Shown here piece after piece: positions 13,924 through 15,294 of a stretch of DNA of 15,294 bases; the first letter of the stretch is position 1; each line of letters begins with the position of its first letter. The stretch is from the NCBI GenBank assembly GCA_009699665.1, contig WLNS01000020.1, positions 1-15,294 on the forward strand. Reading direction: 5' to 3'. Origin of the DNA: Actinomycetota bacterium (GTDB lineage: Bacteria; Actinomycetota; Actinomycetes; Actinomycetales; Microbacteriaceae). The position numbers and the translations under genes are program-made. A model generated the notes under the pieces. It did no database searches, had not been told where the DNA came from, and saw only the letters and a list, made by a program, of their open reading frames with translations.

Positions 13924-13933
13924 GGTCTTTATC

Positions 13934-14503
13934 CTAACCGGACGACGGGTCGAACCGGTGTGGTTCCCACGCCTCAGCGAGCTGCTGGCGAACGTCCGAA
14001 AGCAGACGCGGCATTGCCTTCGTTTTCGCAATGATGGGCATGAAATTGGCGTCGGTTGACCAGCGCGGCACGATGTGCTGATGCAGATGTTCCGCTACTC
14101 CAGCGCCGGAAACGCGCCCCTGATTCATGCCGAGGTTGAAGCCCTCATTTGAAAAGACAGCCCGCACAACACGCATCGCCTGTTGAGTGAGGATGGCGAC
14201 CTCGGCTATTTCTTCGGGAGTCGCCTCGTCATAGAGCGCGACGTGCCGAAACGGGCATACCAATACATGGCCGGAGTTGTAGGGATACAGGTTCATCACG
14301 ACGTAGGCCAGGTCACCGCGAAAGACAATCAGGCCGTCCTCGTCGGACATTTCTGGCACGCGACAAAACGGGCATCCGTAACCATCGTTGGCTTCGGCCC
14401 CCGCGTTGATATAGGCCATGCGGTGCGGCGTCCAGAGACGCTCAAATTCATCGGGCACACCGGCCAAGTGTCCGGGAGGAACCATCTCGACGTCGTCACT
14501 CAC
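13934..14503 (-). CDS. HIT domain protein, probable Ap4A phosphorylase
   Basis: This 189-residue HIT-family protein carries the triad HLHQHIVPRW (139-148), in which the middle His acts as nucleophile on nucleotide phosphates. A CPFC pair (44-47) and LWTPHRMAYI (24-33) resemble the mycobacterial Rv2613c group, known to split diadenosine tetraphosphate phosphorolytically. GTG at 14503 is chosen: it follows the thrS stop by 10 nt, has GAGG about 8 nt upstream, and gives MSDDVE. The longer in-frame start at 14575 lies inside thrS. Aminoacyl-tRNA synthetases make Ap4A, so linkage to thrS makes sense; the same pair exists in mycobacteria. There, pgsA and phosphatidylinositol-mannoside genes follow, but here yebC follows at once. 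The exact substrate is inferred. Confidence 0.9.
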   Translation of the reverse strand: MSDDVEMVPPGHLAGVPDEFERLWTPHRMAYINAGAEANDGYGCPFCRVPEMSDEDGLIVFRGDLAYVVMNLYPYNSGHVLVCPFRHVALYDEATPEEIAEVAILTQQAMRVVRAVFSNEGFNLGMNQGRVSGAGVAEHLHQHIVPRWSTDANFMPIIAKTKAMPRLLSDVRQQLAEAWEPHRFDPSSG

Positions 14504-14513
14504 GAGAGGCGCC

Positions 14514-15294
14514 TCACAGGTCTTCCGATCCGCTGACCTGGCGGTGTTCGTCGATCGCTGCGCGCAGCAGACCAATCGCCTCGGCCGCCGGAATGCCGTT
14601 GCGTTGCGTGCCGTCTCGGAAACGAAAGCTCACCGCCCCCTTAGCTCGGTCTTCCTCACCCGCAATGACCTGCACGGGAATCTTGTCGGCCGTGGCATTG
14701 CGAATCTTCTTCTGCATGCGGTCATCTGATGCGTCAAGGGTGGCACGAATTCCTGCCGCGCGCATAGTTGCCATCACGCCGTCGAGGTAGGGGGCGTACT
14801 CATCGGCAACCGGTATGCCGATGGCCTGAACGGGCGCGAGCCACAGCGGGAATGCGCCCGCGTAGTGCTCGGTGAGCACACCAAAGAATCGTTCGATCGA
14901 ACCAAAGAGAGCACGGTGAATCATGACGGGGCGGTGCTTTGCGCCATCGGATCCCGTGTAGTCGAGGTCGAACCGCTCCGGAAGATTGAAATCGAGTTGG
15001 ATCGTTGACATCTGCCAGGTGCGACCAATCGCATCGCGCGCCTGCACCGAAATCTTTGGTCCATAGAAGGCCGCACCGCCCGGATCCGGAACCAGAGTGA
15101 GTCCAGAATCCTCTGCTACGGACTGCAGAGTAGACGTAGCTTCGTCCCACAGAGCATCGTCGCCCACGTATTTTTCGGGATCCTTCGTTGACAGTTCGAG
15201 ATAGAAGTCGTCAAGACCGTAGTCACGCAGCAGATCGAGCACGAACGAAAGGACGCTCGAGAGCTCGTCACGCAGTTTCTCGCGGGTGGTAAAG
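14514..15294 (-). CDS. thrS: Threonine--tRNA ligase, C-terminal part (cut by window edge)
   Basis: ThrRS charges tRNA-Thr. The frame is open to the window end, so about 259 C-terminal residues are present. It begins within the class II catalytic core (TTREKLRDELSSVLSFVLDL, then GLDDFYLELST), continues through GGAAFYGPKISVQ, with a family-typical Lys, and motif 3 (HRALFGSIERFFGVL). The anticodon-binding domain follows (from PLWLAPVQAIGIPV to the end, with DDRMQKKIRNA and RDGTQRNGIP). The usual stop position and conserved ends indicate an intact gene. It heads the long minus-strand run as seen here; its promoter and the TGS and editing domains lie outside the window. Confidence 0.97.
   Translation of the reverse strand, partial: FTTREKLRDELSSVLSFVLDLLRDYGLDDFYLELSTKDPEKYVGDDALWDEATSTLQSVAEDSGLTLVPDPGGAAFYGPKISVQARDAIGRTWQMSTIQLDFNLPERFDLDYTGSDGAKHRPVMIHRALFGSIERFFGVLTEHYAGAFPLWLAPVQAIGIPVADEYAPYLDGVMATMRAAGIRATLDASDDRMQKKIRNATADKIPVQVIAGEEDRAKGAVSFRFRDGTQRNGIPAAEAIGLLRAAIDEHRQVSGSEDL

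Noticed and set aside
1..15294. Mobile elements, CRISPR arrays, tRNA or rRNA genes, attachment sites
   Set aside because: I saw no transposase or integrase gene, no direct-repeat array, no cloverleaf-like or rRNA-like sequence, and no break in gene content or composition that would mark an insertion.

Overview
This window looks like a stretch of chromosomal core genome from an actinobacterium, most likely of the family Microbacteriaceae. The basis is the gene set and order (thrS, a HIT-family Ap4A phosphorylase-like gene, yebC, ruvCAB, yajC-secD-secF, rel, and rarA-rpsD-alaS nearby), the moderately GC-rich composition, frequent GTG starts, and -10 boxes of the TAGACT/TAAACT kind. Genus assignment is inference. 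Some blocks that I recall separating these genes in relatives are absent here (phosphatidylinositol genes between the HIT gene and yebC, apt between secF and rel, a DUF948 gene between rpsD and alaS). This gives an unusually compact arrangement of the kind seen in streamlined freshwater members of the family.

Layout. Positions 1-1145 (minus strand) hold the 5' end of alaS, a 63-residue single-pass membrane protein gene, and rpsD with an intrinsic terminator and its own promoter and leader. Positions 1321-2643 (minus) carry rarA. Positions 2741-5449 (plus) carry a membrane-anchored cyclophilin-type PPIase, a DUF349 protein and an AbiEi-antitoxin-like protein. The last of these overlaps, tail to tail, the end of rel. 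Positions 5372-15294 (minus) form one collinear run, listed in transcription order: thrS (3' part), HIT gene, yebC, ruvC, ruvA, ruvB, yajC, secD, secF, rel. Spacings are mostly 4-10 nt or short overlaps. Larger gaps occur only before yajC (69 nt, with a TATACT box), before secD (53 nt) and before rel (46 nt, with a hairpin next to the ribosome binding site).

Functions. The content is housekeeping: translation (alaS, rpsD, thrS, yebC), recombination and stalled-fork processing (ruvABC, rarA), protein export and extracytoplasmic folding (yajC-secDF, the cyclophilin), and the stringent response (rel). The HIT protein may clear Ap4A, a by-product of aminoacyl-tRNA synthetases, which fits its place directly behind thrS.

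I see no mobile element, CRISPR array, rRNA or tRNA, and no gene-free stretch above 300 bases. I do not see a clear new multi-gene system. The most interesting points are the lone AbiEi-like gene overlapping rel, candidate RNA leaders for rpsD and rel, and the Gln-to-Glu change at the cyclophilin active site.
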